From: Bradyrhizobium sp. AS23.2
GTDB taxonomy: Bacteria > Pseudomonadota > Alphaproteobacteria > Rhizobiales > Xanthobacteraceae
Reading direction: 5' to 3'
DNA length: 64,000 nucleotides
Assembly (NCBI RefSeq): GCF_001908185.1
Contig: NZ_LGHM01000021.1
Span: forward strand, 44,105 to 108,104
The translations under genes were made by a program, and so were the position numbers. Under the pieces are notes generated by a model. The model was not told the origin of the DNA. It ran no database searches and saw only the letters and a program-made list of their open reading frames with translations. Below, piece by piece: positions 33,791-42,966 of this stretch; the first letter of the stretch is position 1, and each line of letters opens with the position of its first letter.

Positions 33791-34865
33791 GAAGCGCGCC
33801 GAGCGCTCCAACACAATCGCGCTGGTCTCGCCTCTGATCGCGATCGGCCTCACCATCGCGACCATGATCGTCCTGTTCGCGATCCTCGGCAAGAATCCGC
33901 TCCTCGCCCTGCACGCCTATTTCATCGCGCCGTTGACTGACGGTTATTCGCTGCAGGAAATCGCCGTGAAGGCGACGCCGCTGGTGATGATCGCGATCGG
34001 GCTATCGCTCTGCTATCTCGCCAACGCCTGGAATATCGGCGCCGAAGGGCAATTCCTGATCGGCGCGGTCGCCGGAAGCTGGATCGCGGTGAAGACACAG
34101 GGCACCGACGCCGGCGCCTGGGTGCTGCCGGCGATGCTGGTGCTCGCGGCAGCCGCGGGCGCGCTGTATGCGCTGATCCCGGCGATCTGCAAGGTGAAGT
34201 TCGGCGCCAGCGAGATCCTGACCAGCCTGATGCTGGTCTATGTCGCCGATCTCTTCCTCGACTATCTCGTGCGCGGCCCCTGGCGCGATCCGCACGGCTT
34301 CAACTTCCCGACCACGGCTGAATTCGATCCGGTCGCGACGGTACCGCTGTTGATCGAAGGCGGCCGGCTGCATCTCGGCTCGATCATCGCCCTGCTTGTC
34401 GTTGCAGCCGCCGCGATCCTGCTCGGACGGACCATCAAGGGGTTCGAGATCCGCGTGGTCGGCGCCGCCCCCCGCGCTGCACGGTTCGGCGGCTTCAATG
34501 CCAATCAGCTGGTCATCCTGACCTTCGCGGTCTCCGGCGCGCTCGCGGGCCTCGCCGGCATCATCGAGGTCGCGGGCCCGGTCGGACATCTCCAGCCCGG
34601 CATTTCGCCCGGCTACGGTTTTACCGCGATCATCGTTGCCTTTCTCGGCCGGCTGAACCCGCTTGGAATACTAATTGCAGGCCTTTTTCTCGCACTGACC
34701 TTTATCGGCGGCGAACAGGCGCAGATCGCGATGAAGATCCCATTGGACGTCACCAAGGTTTTTCAGGGCATTCTGCTGTTCTACGTGCTCGCCTGCGATT
34801 CCCTCATCCTCTACCGCTTCAAGCTGGTTTTCCCGAACCGACAGGTGGCCCGTGGAACTCATTGA
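33774..34865 (+). CDS. ABC transporter permease, second system (first)
   Basis: 363 aa, about eight to nine membrane helices, starting IALVSPLIAIGLTIATMIVL. Family motifs ANAWNIGAEGQFLIGAVAGS, KVKFGASEILTSLMLVYVAD, VVGAAPRAARFGGFNANQLV and SPGYGFTAIIVAFLGRLNPL. Overlaps the ATPase gene by 17 bases and the next permease by 14, so translation is coupled. Confidence 0.9.
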   Translation: MQLVLEKRAERSNTIALVSPLIAIGLTIATMIVLFAILGKNPLLALHAYFIAPLTDGYSLQEIAVKATPLVMIAIGLSLCYLANAWNIGAEGQFLIGAVAGSWIAVKTQGTDAGAWVLPAMLVLAAAAGALYALIPAICKVKFGASEILTSLMLVYVADLFLDYLVRGPWRDPHGFNFPTTAEFDPVATVPLLIEGGRLHLGSIIALLVVAAAAILLGRTIKGFEIRVVGAAPRAARFGGFNANQLVILTFAVSGALAGLAGIIEVAGPVGHLQPGISPGYGFTAIIVAFLGRLNPLGILIAGLFLALTFIGGEQAQIAMKIPLDVTKVFQGILLFYVLACDSLILYRFKLVFPNRQVARGTH

Positions 34866-35769
34866 GGCCATCATCCTGGCGGTGCTCGCCGCGTCGACCC
34901 CACTCCTGATCGCGGCGACCGGCGAGCTCGTGACCGAGCGCTCCGGCGTGCTCAATCTCGGCGTCGAGGGCATGATGATCGTCGGCGCCGCCTGCGGTTT
35001 TGCCGGCGCCTGGCTGACCGGTTCGATCTTCATCGGCGCCCTGTTCGGCATCATTGCGGGCACGCTGATGTCGCTGGTCTTCGCGCTGATGGCGCTCGGG
35101 CTCGCGGTCAACCAGGTTGCGACGGGTCTCGCGCTGACCATCCTTGGGATCGGGCTCTCAGGCCTGATCGGCGCCGGCTTCGTCGGCGAGCGCATCACAC
35201 CGGCGATGCATCTCTACATTCCCGGCCTCACCGACATCCCGTTGATCGGCCGCGTGTTGTTCGGCGAAGATGCCTTCGTCTATTTCTCGCTGGCGCTGAT
35301 TATCGGCGTCTGGTGGTTCCTCTACCGCACGCGACCGGGCTTGATCCTGCGTGCCTGCGGCGACAATCATGTCTCCGCCCATGCGCTCGGCTATCCCGTG
35401 CTACGCATCCGCACCTTCGCCGTGATGTTCGGCGGCGCCTGCGCCGGCCTTGCCGGCGCTTATCTGCCGCTCGCCTATACGCCGTTCTTCATTCCCGGCA
35501 TGACCGCCGGCCGCGGCTGGATCGCGCTGGCGCTGGTCGTGTTCTCGTCGTGGCGGCCGGGCCGGCTCGTCGTCGGCGCCTATCTCTTCGGCGCGGTGAC
35601 GATCCTGCAGTTGCACGCGCAAGGCTGGGGCGTCGGCATTCCCTCGCAGTTCATGTCGGCACTGCCTTACCTTGCGACTGTCATCGTCCTGGTCCTGCTC
35701 TCCCGCGCGCGCACCGGCGGCTCGACCGCACCGGCCGCGCTCGGCACTGTGTTCGTGCCTGATCGCTGA
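34852..35769 (+). CDS. ABC transporter permease, second system (second)
   Basis: 305 aa from GTG 34852. Motifs AASTPLLIAATGELVTERSG, VLNLGVEGMMIVGAACGFAG, LGLAVNQVATGLALTILGIG and FGGACAGLAGAYLPLAYTPF mark the smaller partner permease of nucleoside-type importers. It is followed after 74 bases by the binding-protein gene. Confidence 0.9.
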   Translation: MELIEAIILAVLAASTPLLIAATGELVTERSGVLNLGVEGMMIVGAACGFAGAWLTGSIFIGALFGIIAGTLMSLVFALMALGLAVNQVATGLALTILGIGLSGLIGAGFVGERITPAMHLYIPGLTDIPLIGRVLFGEDAFVYFSLALIIGVWWFLYRTRPGLILRACGDNHVSAHALGYPVLRIRTFAVMFGGACAGLAGAYLPLAYTPFFIPGMTAGRGWIALALVVFSSWRPGRLVVGAYLFGAVTILQLHAQGWGVGIPSQFMSALPYLATVIVLVLLSRARTGGSTAPAALGTVFVPDR

Positions 35770-35843
35770 TCTTTTTTTCCGCGACGGGCGCGATGGGGCG
35801 CGCACGCTGCGGATCGTGGACTTCCCCTGACGTTTGGAGATTG

Positions 35844-36922
35844 ATGATGAGGAAATCACTTCTTGCGCTGACTGCCGGGCTCTTGCTTGCCGGCAGCATC
35901 AGTGCAGCCTCCGCCGCCGACAAGCTGAAAGTCGGTTTCATTTACCTCGGCCCGGTCGGCGATCTCGGCTGGACCTATCAGCACGAGCTCGCCCGCCAGG
36001 CGCTGGTGAAGGAGCTCGGCGACAAGATCGAGACTACCTTTCTCGAAAACGTGCCTGAAGGTCCCGACGCCGAACGTTCCATCGAGCAGCTCGTCCGGGC
36101 CGGCAACAAGCTGATCTTCACCACCTCGTTCGGCTATATGGATCCGACGCTGAAGGTCGCCAAGAAATATCCGAACGTGCACTTCGAGCACGCCACCGGC
36201 TACAAGCGCAACCCGAACATGTCGACCTACTCGGCCAAATGGTATCAGGGGCGCTACATCCAGGGCCTGATCGCGGCCAAGATGTCGAAGTCCGGCGTGC
36301 TCGGCTATATCGGCTCGTTCCCGATCCCGGAGGTCGTCTCCGGCATCAACGCGACGATCCTCGCGGCACAGACCATCAACCCGAACATCAAGGTCAAGAT
36401 CATCTGGGCCAACACCTGGTTCGATCCGGGCAAGGAAGCCGACGCCGCCAAGGCGCTGATCGACCAGGGCGCCGACGTCATCATGCAGCACACGGATTCG
36501 CCGGCGGCGATGCAGATTGCCAGCGAACGCGGCAAGCTCGCCTTCGGCCAGGATTCCGAGATGATCAAGTTCGGGCCCAAGACCCAGCTGACCTCGATCC
36601 TCGACACCTGGGGCCCTACTACATCGCCCGCGTCAAGGCCGAGCTCGACGGCACCTGGAAGTCCGAGGACAGCTGGGGCGGTCTCGACAGCCATATGTTC
36701 GCGATGGCGCCCTACACCAACATGCCTGACGACGTGAAGAAGATCGCCGAGGATGCCCAGGCTGCGATCATTGCGGGCAAGCTGCACCCGTTCAAGTGCC
36801 CGGTCATTGGGCAGGACGGCAACCCGGTCGAGTGCAAGGGCGGCGATCACCTCGACGACGGCCAGATCCTCGGCATGAATTTCTACGTCAAAGGCATCGA
36901 CGACAAGCTGCCGGGCAAGTAG
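35844..36922 (+). pseudogene. BMP-family substrate-binding protein, 1-bp frameshift
   Basis: ATG 35844 (GGAG five bases upstream), Sec signal KSLLALTAGLLLAGSISAAS. First frame: KLKVGFIYLGPVGDLGWTYQ, NKLIFTTSFGYMDPTLKVAK, GVLGYIGSFPIPEVVSGINA, DVIMQHTDSPAAMQIASERG, KTQLTSILDTWG. At 36610..36616 (GGGGCCC) a base is missing. The correct continuation, YYIARVKAELDGTWKSEDSW through NFYVKGIDDKLPGK, is in the next frame to TAG 36922. One added base restores a full-length protein of about 359 aa. It would deliver nucleosides or purines to the permeases before it. Confidence 0.85.
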
Positions 36923-37032
36923 CACGCTTCTTGCATCGCCGAGATCACCTGCTCCTCCCGGAGGAGGTTCGGAGGGGGTGGCCAGAAGCACCCGGCACTT
37001 GTGGTCGCCCCCTCCTTCTATTCCTGCCCTGA

Positions 37033-38382
37033 TTATCCCGCCTGCATCGCTCGCGCCGCTGAACTGTGGCGGCGGATGAGGTCGGCGACATCGAGACCCG
37101 GGATCGCACCGTCGATCACGGCCCATTTTCCCGCCACCATGACCCGGTCGGCCCGATGCGCCCCGCACAGCACCAGCGCGGCCAGGGGATCGCCGTGGCC
37201 GGAGAAGCGCAGCTCGTCGAGCCTGAACAGCGCAAGATCGGCAGCCTTGCCGACGGCGATCTCGCCGAGTTCCGGCCGACCGACGCACGCCGCCGAGCCC
37301 TTGGTGGCCCAGCGCAGCGCATCCTTGTGGCTGACCTTCGTCACCCCATAGCGCGCCCGCTGCAGCAGGAAGGCGGCGCGCACCTCCTGAATCAGGTTCG
37401 ATCCATCGTTGGACGCCGAGCCGTCGACGCCGATGCCGATCCCGACGCCGGCCTCTTCCATCTCGCACACCGGGCAGCAACCCGACGCCAGAACCTGGTT
37501 GCTGCAGGCGCAATGGCTGATCGTCGTCTTGGCCCTGCCGAGCCGCTTCATCTCGTCAGCATTGAAGAAGATGCCATGGGCAAGCCAGGTCCGCGCATTG
37601 AGCCAGCCGCATTGCTCGAGATAGTCGAGCGGACGGCAGCCATACATCTGCTGGCAGAACCTGTTCTCGTCCTCAGTTTCAGCGAGATGGGTATGCAGGC
37701 GGACGTCGAGCTTTTCGGCGAGATCGGCGGTGGCACGCATCAAGGACGTCGTCACCGAGAAGGGCGAGCATGGCGCCAGCGCGATCTGCACCATCGCATC
37801 CGCGCCGCGCTGATGATGCTTTGCGACCACGCGCGCGCTGTCGGCGAGGATGGCGTCCTCGTCCTGCACGACGCTGTCAGGCGGCAGACCGCCGTCGCGC
37901 TGCGACAGGTTCATCGAGCCGCGCGTGAGCAGCACGCGCACGCCGAGCCGCTTTGCGACTGCGACCTCGATATCGACGGCGTCCTCGAGTCCTGCCGGAA
38001 ATACGTAGTGATGGTCCGTCGTGGTGGTACAGCCGGAGAGCAGGAGCTCGGACATCGCCACGGTGACACCGAGCTCGAGCGATTCCGGTGTCAGCTTCGC
38101 CCATACTGGATAGAGCGCCTGGAGCCAGGGAAACAACTCACGGTCCATCGCCCCCGGCAGCGCCCGCGTTAGCGTCTGGTAGAAATGATGGTGAGTGTTG
38201 ATCAGGCCCGGCAGCACGACATGATCGCCTGCATCGAACATCGCGACATCCGCGGCCGCAGGTGCACCACCAGCCGGCACGAGCTCGACGATCCGGCCAT
38301 CCCTGACCACGATCCCGCGCTCCGCACCGTCGGCGAGTATGGCCAGGGGATCCCTGATCCAGATCGGCTTTGGCTCACTCAT
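37033..38382 (-). CDS. 8-oxoguanine deaminase-type amidohydrolase
   Basis: 449 aa, ATG 38382 with GAGGAGA. Amidohydrolase-superfamily zinc enzyme: VVLPGLINTHHHFYQTLTRA (HxH), LSGCTTTTDHHYVFPAGLED, VRLHTHLAETEDENRFCQQM, TWLAHGIFFNADEMKRLG and GIGVDGSASNDGSNLIQEVR with the metal Asp. HxExE and SASND are the pattern I recall for 8-oxoguanine deaminases and SsnA/hydroxyatrazine-hydrolase relatives. It would turn 8-oxoguanine into urate. Divergent from the dehydrogenase genes, like the E. coli ssnA-ygfM-xdhD neighbourhood. Confidence 0.82.
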   Translation of the reverse strand: MSEPKPIWIRDPLAILADGAERGIVVRDGRIVELVPAGGAPAAADVAMFDAGDHVVLPGLINTHHHFYQTLTRALPGAMDRELFPWLQALYPVWAKLTPESLELGVTVAMSELLLSGCTTTTDHHYVFPAGLEDAVDIEVAVAKRLGVRVLLTRGSMNLSQRDGGLPPDSVVQDEDAILADSARVVAKHHQRGADAMVQIALAPCSPFSVTTSLMRATADLAEKLDVRLHTHLAETEDENRFCQQMYGCRPLDYLEQCGWLNARTWLAHGIFFNADEMKRLGRAKTTISHCACSNQVLASGCCPVCEMEEAGVGIGIGVDGSASNDGSNLIQEVRAAFLLQRARYGVTKVSHKDALRWATKGSAACVGRPELGEIAVGKAADLALFRLDELRFSGHGDPLAALVLCGAHRADRVMVAGKWAVIDGAIPGLDVADLIRRHSSAARAMQAG

Positions 38383-38411
38383 GATCCTGCTTCTCCTCAC
38401 ATCCGCTGACG

Positions 38412-38426
38412 GCAGGCCAGTAGCCA
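38412..38426 (-). promoter_or_regulatory. weak candidate sigma-54 element for the amidohydrolase
   Basis: Minus strand TGGCTA-CTGGC-CTGC keeps GG and GC at the right ten-base distance but departs at three consensus positions, and would leave a very short leader before ATG 38382. Confidence 0.2.
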
Positions 38427-38464
38427 CCCCGAACGCTTTCCTGCTGCGACTTGTTGTTGCGACT

Positions 38465-38479
38465 TGGCTCCGGTCTTGC
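38465..38479 (+). promoter_or_regulatory. sigma-54 promoter of the dehydrogenase genes
   Basis: TGGCTC-CGGTC-TTGC: one mismatch to TGGCAC-N5-TTGC, with GG and GC ten bases apart. The predicted start near 38491 is 34 bases before ATG 38525. It mirrors the element at 24393, supporting common nitrogen control. Confidence 0.6.
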
Positions 38480-38524
38480 AAGACTCTCCCGTACGATTCA
38501 CCCGGCGGAAGCGTTGGCGCAGCC

Positions 38525-39352
38525 ATGGATTTGAATACCATCACAGCCGTAGCCCATCCGCAAACGCGCGCGCAGCTGCCCGTTTGGACGGCAGGTGATG
38601 CTTGGCTCGCGGGCGGCACATGGCTGTTCTCGGAGCCGCAGGTCAACTTGAGGCGATTGATTGATCTCACCGATCTGAAATGGCCGACGCTGACGATCGC
38701 GGGCAGCCATCTCTCCATCGCCGCCACCTGCACCGTCGCACAGCTCGATGGACTAGCCTGCCCGCCCGACTGGCTCGCGGCACCTCTGATCGGCCAGTGC
38801 TGCCGCGCCTTCCTCGCCTCATTCAAGATCTGGAAGACGGCGACGGTCGGCGGCAATCTCTGCATGTCGCTGCCCGCGGGACCGATGATCTCGCTCACCT
38901 CCGCGCTCGATGGCGTCTGCATCATCTGGAAGGCCGGCGGCGGCGAACAGAAGATACCCGTCGTCGACTTCGTCACCGGCAACCAGCGCAATCGCCTGAC
39001 GCCGGGAGACCTGCTCCGGCAGATCGATATCCCACTTGCCGCGCTGAAGCGCCGCACGGCCTTTCGCCAGATCTCGCTGGCACCGGTCGGCCGCTCGGCG
39101 GCGCTCCTGATCGGCAGCCTGGATACCGATGGCACGCTGACGCTGACGGTGAGCGCATCGACGGTGCGGCCGATCCAGCTGTCCTTTGCCAAGCCACCGG
39201 ACGCGAGCGCGCTTCACGACGCGATCGCAGAGCAGATCCCGGATGATCTGTACCACACCGACCTCCACGGCAAGCCGCTCTGGCGCAAGCATATGACGCT
39301 ACGGCTCGCCGAAGAGATTCGCGGCGAACTCCTGGGGGCGACGCCGTCATGA
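38525..39352 (+). CDS. FAD-binding subunit of a xanthine dehydrogenase-family enzyme
   Basis: 275 aa. Short for the FAD subunit family but similar in size to YgfM. Visible: AGDAWLAGGTWLFSEPQVNL (first FAD loop), IAATCTVAQLDGLACPPDWL, FKIWKTATVGGNLCMSLPAG (second FAD loop, TVGGNL), RNRLTPGDLLRQIDIPL and RTAFRQISLAPVGRSAALLI. It passes electrons from the Fe-S clusters to FAD. Its stop overlaps the next gene's start (ATGA). Confidence 0.82.
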   Translation: MDLNTITAVAHPQTRAQLPVWTAGDAWLAGGTWLFSEPQVNLRRLIDLTDLKWPTLTIAGSHLSIAATCTVAQLDGLACPPDWLAAPLIGQCCRAFLASFKIWKTATVGGNLCMSLPAGPMISLTSALDGVCIIWKAGGGEQKIPVVDFVTGNQRNRLTPGDLLRQIDIPLAALKRRTAFRQISLAPVGRSAALLIGSLDTDGTLTLTVSASTVRPIQLSFAKPPDASALHDAIAEQIPDDLYHTDLHGKPLWRKHMTLRLAEEIRGELLGATPS

Positions 39353-42075
39353 GTTTCGAGGTCAACGGCAAGCCTTTTTCGCAAGAGCCCCGCGCCGGTC
39401 AGTGCCTCCGCACATTCCTGCGCGAGCTCGGTCATTTCGGCGTGAAGAAGGGCTGCGATGCCGGCGATTGCGGCGCCTGCACCGTGCTGCTGGACGGCGA
39501 GCCCGTGCATAGCTGCCTGATCCCGGCGTTCCGCGCCGAAGGCCGTGCCGTTACCACGATCGAAGGACTTGGCGGAGACAGCGGCGCGCATCCGATGCAG
39601 CAGGCCTTCCTCGACGCGCAAGGCTTTCAATGCGGCTTCTGCACCGCCGGCATGATCCTGACCTGCGCGTCGCTGAACCAGGCGCAGCGCACCGATCTCG
39701 GCTCTGCGTTGAAGGGCAACATCTGTCGCTGCACCGGCTATCGCTCGATCGAGGACGCGCTGCTCGGCAAGATCAATGTCGAGGAAAGCGTCGAGGCCGG
39801 CGCCGCATTCGGCCGCAGCCTGCCGGCCCCCGCAGGCCCCGAAATCGTGCGCGGCAAGGCGCGCTATACGTTCGACACGCAGATTGACGGCCTGCTGCAT
39901 ATCAAGCTGCTGCGAGCACCTCACGCCCACGCGAAGATCGTCGCGATCGACAAGTCGGACGCCCTTCGCGTCCCCGGTGTGCACGCGGTGCTGACGCATG
40001 AGGATGCGCCATCGGTCCTGATCTCGACCGCGCGGCATGAGAAGGACTGGATGGATCCCGAGGACACCCGCATCCTCGACGACGTCGTCCGCTTCATCGG
40101 ACAGAAGGTCGCCGCTGTCGTCGCCGAAAGCGAAGCCGCCGCAGAGGAAGCGTGCCGCCGGCTGAAGGTCAGTTACGAGATTCTGCCTGCCCTGATTGAT
40201 CCGGAGCAGGCGATGGCGCCGGGCGCGCCCATCATTCATCCCGACCGCACCACCGCGAACCGCGTCGCCGATGCCCAGCGCAACCTCGCCGCGGAGACGC
40301 ATGGCGAGTTCGGCAACGTTGCGGCCGCGCTCGCCATATCCGCCGTGACCTTCGAGGGCACCTTTCACAGTCACCGAGTGCAGCATGCGGCGCTCGAGAC
40401 TCACGGCGGTCTTGCCTGGCTCGATGAGTCCGGCGTGCTCAATGTCCGCACCTCGACGCAGGTCCCATTCCTGACCCGGCGCGCGCTGTCGGACATCTTT
40501 GGGCTTCCCATGGACAAGGTCCGCGTGTTCTGCGAGCGCGTCGGCGGCGGGTTCGGCGGCAAGCAGGAGATGTTCGTCGAGGACATTCTGGCCCTCGCCG
40601 CGCTCAAGACCGGACGGCCGGTGAAGCTGGAGCTTACCCGCGAGGAGCAGTTCATCGCAACCTCGACGCGGCATCCGATGCGGGTCGACATCAAGGCCGG
40701 CGCCGATGCCGACGGCAAGCTCACCGCGCTTCAGCTCGACGTACTCTCCAACACTGGAGCTTACGGCAATCACGCCGGCCCGGTGATGTTTCACGCGCTG
40801 GCGGAGAGCATCAGCGTCTACAACTGCCCGAACAAGAAGGTCGACGGCGCCGCCGTCTACACCAACACGGTGCCATCAGGCGCATTTCGCGGCTACGGCC
40901 TTCCACAGGCGCTGATCGCGGTGGAGGCCGCGATCGACGAGCTGGCAAAGCAGCTCGGCATCAGCCCCTACGACATGCGCCGGCGCAACATCGTCAAGCC
41001 CGGCGATCCCATGCTGTCGCCGCCCCCGTCCGAATTTCACGATGTGCTCTATGGCTCCTACGGCCTCGATCAGTGCCTCGATCTCGTCGAGCGCGCGATG
41101 CGGTCTGATGGCCCGCAGCCGGACCTGTCGCCGGAATGGCTGATCGGTGACGGCATCGCGCTGACCATGATCGACACGGCGCCGCCGGCCGGTCACATCG
41201 CCGACGCGACGATCGCGCTGCGCGAGGACGGCGGGTTCGACCTCACCGTCGGCACCGCCGAGTTCGGTAACGGCACCAGCACCGTGCATCGGCAGATTGC
41301 AGCAACGACGCTCGCGACCACCGTCGACAGGATCCGCCTGCTTCAGTCCGACACTGCCCATGGCGGCCACGACACCGGCGCCTATGGCAGCGCCGGCACC
41401 TTCGTTGCCGGCAAGGCGACGCATGCGGCGGCCATGCAGCTTGCAATCGAGCTAATGGCAGTCGCTGCCGGTGCCTGGTTATGCGACGCCGCGAGTTGCA
41501 CGCTCGAAGGCGAGGCCGTCGTCTGCGGCGTGCGGCGCATGTCGTTCGTGGAACTTGCGAAGCTCGCGCGCGAACGCGGACAACCGTTCGCGGCCGGCGG
41601 CAATTCCGGGGGCACGCCGCGCTCGGTCGGCTTCAATGTCCAAGGGTTTCGCGTTGCCGTGAACACGGGCACCGGCGAGCTCAAAATTCTGAGGAGCGTG
41701 CAGGCGGCGGACGCAGGCGTCGTCGCCAATCCCATGCAATGCCGCGGCCAGGTCGAAGGCGGTGTCGCGCAGGCGCTTGGTGCCGCGCTCTATGAGGAGA
41801 TGGTGATCGATGCGAACGGCCGCGTCACCAATGCCAAATTCCGCGACTACCACCTGCCGTCCTTCGCCGACGTTCCGCGCACGGAAGTCTTCTTCGCAGA
41901 CACATCCGACACGATCGGACCGCTGGGTGCGAAGTCGATGAGCGAGAGCCCGTACAATCCGGTCGCAGCCGCGCTCGGCAACGCGATCGCGGACGCCACC
42001 GGCATCCGCTTCACGGCGCCACCGTTCAAGCCAGACCGGCTGTTTCCCGCGCTGCTCGAAAAGTTCGGATCCTAG
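39349..42075 (+). CDS. xanthine dehydrogenase-family subunit with fused [2Fe-2S] and Mo domains
   Basis: 908 aa. Residues 1-75 hold the plant-ferredoxin cluster (C36, C41, C44, C56). Residues 75-140 hold the second cluster (C95, C98 in QCGFCTAG; C126, C128 in NICRCTGY). From about 155 the molybdopterin domains follow, with GKARYTFDTQIDGLLHIKLL, CERVGGGFGGKQEMFVEDIL, VPSGAFRGYGLPQALIAVEA and late GAKSMSESPYNPVAAALGNA (Mo-site Glu region). The fusion order resembles E. coli XdhD. Purine hydroxylation (hypoxanthine/xanthine) is likely from context, but another N-heterocycle is possible. Confidence 0.85.
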   Translation: MSFEVNGKPFSQEPRAGQCLRTFLRELGHFGVKKGCDAGDCGACTVLLDGEPVHSCLIPAFRAEGRAVTTIEGLGGDSGAHPMQQAFLDAQGFQCGFCTAGMILTCASLNQAQRTDLGSALKGNICRCTGYRSIEDALLGKINVEESVEAGAAFGRSLPAPAGPEIVRGKARYTFDTQIDGLLHIKLLRAPHAHAKIVAIDKSDALRVPGVHAVLTHEDAPSVLISTARHEKDWMDPEDTRILDDVVRFIGQKVAAVVAESEAAAEEACRRLKVSYEILPALIDPEQAMAPGAPIIHPDRTTANRVADAQRNLAAETHGEFGNVAAALAISAVTFEGTFHSHRVQHAALETHGGLAWLDESGVLNVRTSTQVPFLTRRALSDIFGLPMDKVRVFCERVGGGFGGKQEMFVEDILALAALKTGRPVKLELTREEQFIATSTRHPMRVDIKAGADADGKLTALQLDVLSNTGAYGNHAGPVMFHALAESISVYNCPNKKVDGAAVYTNTVPSGAFRGYGLPQALIAVEAAIDELAKQLGISPYDMRRRNIVKPGDPMLSPPPSEFHDVLYGSYGLDQCLDLVERAMRSDGPQPDLSPEWLIGDGIALTMIDTAPPAGHIADATIALREDGGFDLTVGTAEFGNGTSTVHRQIAATTLATTVDRIRLLQSDTAHGGHDTGAYGSAGTFVAGKATHAAAMQLAIELMAVAAGAWLCDAASCTLEGEAVVCGVRRMSFVELAKLARERGQPFAAGGNSGGTPRSVGFNVQGFRVAVNTGTGELKILRSVQAADAGVVANPMQCRGQVEGGVAQALGAALYEEMVIDANGRVTNAKFRDYHLPSFADVPRTEVFFADTSDTIGPLGAKSMSESPYNPVAAALGNAIADATGIRFTAPPFKPDRLFPALLEKFGS

Positions 42076-42959
42076 CTGCCGCGATAGGTCGAATAGCTCC
42101 AGGGCGTGACGAGCAGCGGCACGTGATAGTGGCTTTCCGGCTCGCTGATCGCAAAGCGCAGCGGAATCTCGTCGAGGAATGGCGGGTCGGACATCGGCAC
42201 GCTGCGCTCGGCGTAATATTTTCCGACGCTGAATTTGAGCTCGTAGCGGCCGATCGGCAATGGCCGGCCGCCGATCAGCGGCTGGTCGGTGCGGCCGTCC
42301 GCATTGGTCACAGCGCGTGCGATCACGCGGCTCTCGCCGAGATTTGCGAGCTCGACCAGCTCGACCGCAATGCTGAGCGCGGGCTTGCCGGCGTGATTGT
42401 CCAGCACATGGGTCGAGAGCCGGCCGTGCACTTTCAATTTGTCGTCGGCCGCGACGAGCTGATCGAGCCGCAGTGCGGAGATGCGGCCGATCTCCTCGAT
42501 CGCGCGCCGGATCTCGGTCTTCGCAATATTGCGCAACCGCATCTCGAAGTCACGCAGCACGGAATCCCTGGTGTGACGGCGCACGCAGACGATATAGGGG
42601 AAACCAAACTTGTCGCGATAGGCGTTGTTGACGCGCTCGAAGGCCGCGTATTCGGCGTCCGAAAGCCGATCGAGCCCGGCGCTGTTCTGCTCTTCGGTCG
42701 ATTCCGCGGTAAGGCCCGCCGCGCGCTGGGTCTTGTTGGCGAGATCGGGATGCGCCCGGATCAGCGCAAGCTGCACGTCGGGTTCGGCACTCTGGATCAC
42801 AGCCATCAGCGCCGCATGCAACTGATTGATTCCAGCGAACGGCCGCTTCCCGGCGAGCTGCTCGGCGATCCACGGCGAGTATTCGACGACATTCGCAAGG
42901 ACCGCGACGAAGCTGGCTTTATCAGCGGCGTTGAGATCGGCGAGTGAGATTTGCGACAT
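42072..42959 (-). CDS. bifunctional OHCU decarboxylase / 5-hydroxyisourate hydrolase
   Basis: 295 aa from ATG 42959. Residues 1-165 are UraD: VVEYSPWIAEQLAGKRPFAG, ALIRAHPDLANKTQRAAGLT, STEEQNSAGLDRLS, FGFPYIVCVRRHTRDSVL (His and PxxI motifs). Residues 180-295 are the transthyretin-like HIU hydrolase UraH: GRLSTHVLDNHAGKPALSIA, TNADGRTDQPLIGGRP, FPFL-like FLDEIPLRFAISEPESHYHV, and the terminal tetrapeptide YRGS. The fusion converts 5-hydroxyisourate through OHCU to S-allantoin. The 3' end overlaps the convergent Mo-subunit gene by four bases. Confidence 0.92.
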   Translation of the reverse strand: MSQISLADLNAADKASFVAVLANVVEYSPWIAEQLAGKRPFAGINQLHAALMAVIQSAEPDVQLALIRAHPDLANKTQRAAGLTAESTEEQNSAGLDRLSDAEYAAFERVNNAYRDKFGFPYIVCVRRHTRDSVLRDFEMRLRNIAKTEIRRAIEEIGRISALRLDQLVAADDKLKVHGRLSTHVLDNHAGKPALSIAVELVELANLGESRVIARAVTNADGRTDQPLIGGRPLPIGRYELKFSVGKYYAERSVPMSDPPFLDEIPLRFAISEPESHYHVPLLVTPWSYSTYRGS

Positions 42960-42966
42960 TGCTCTC

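Noticed and set aside
39214..40794. 526-residue open frame opposite the Fe-S/Mo subunit gene
   Set aside because: Antisense shadow of a real high-GC gene; no start site or family features.
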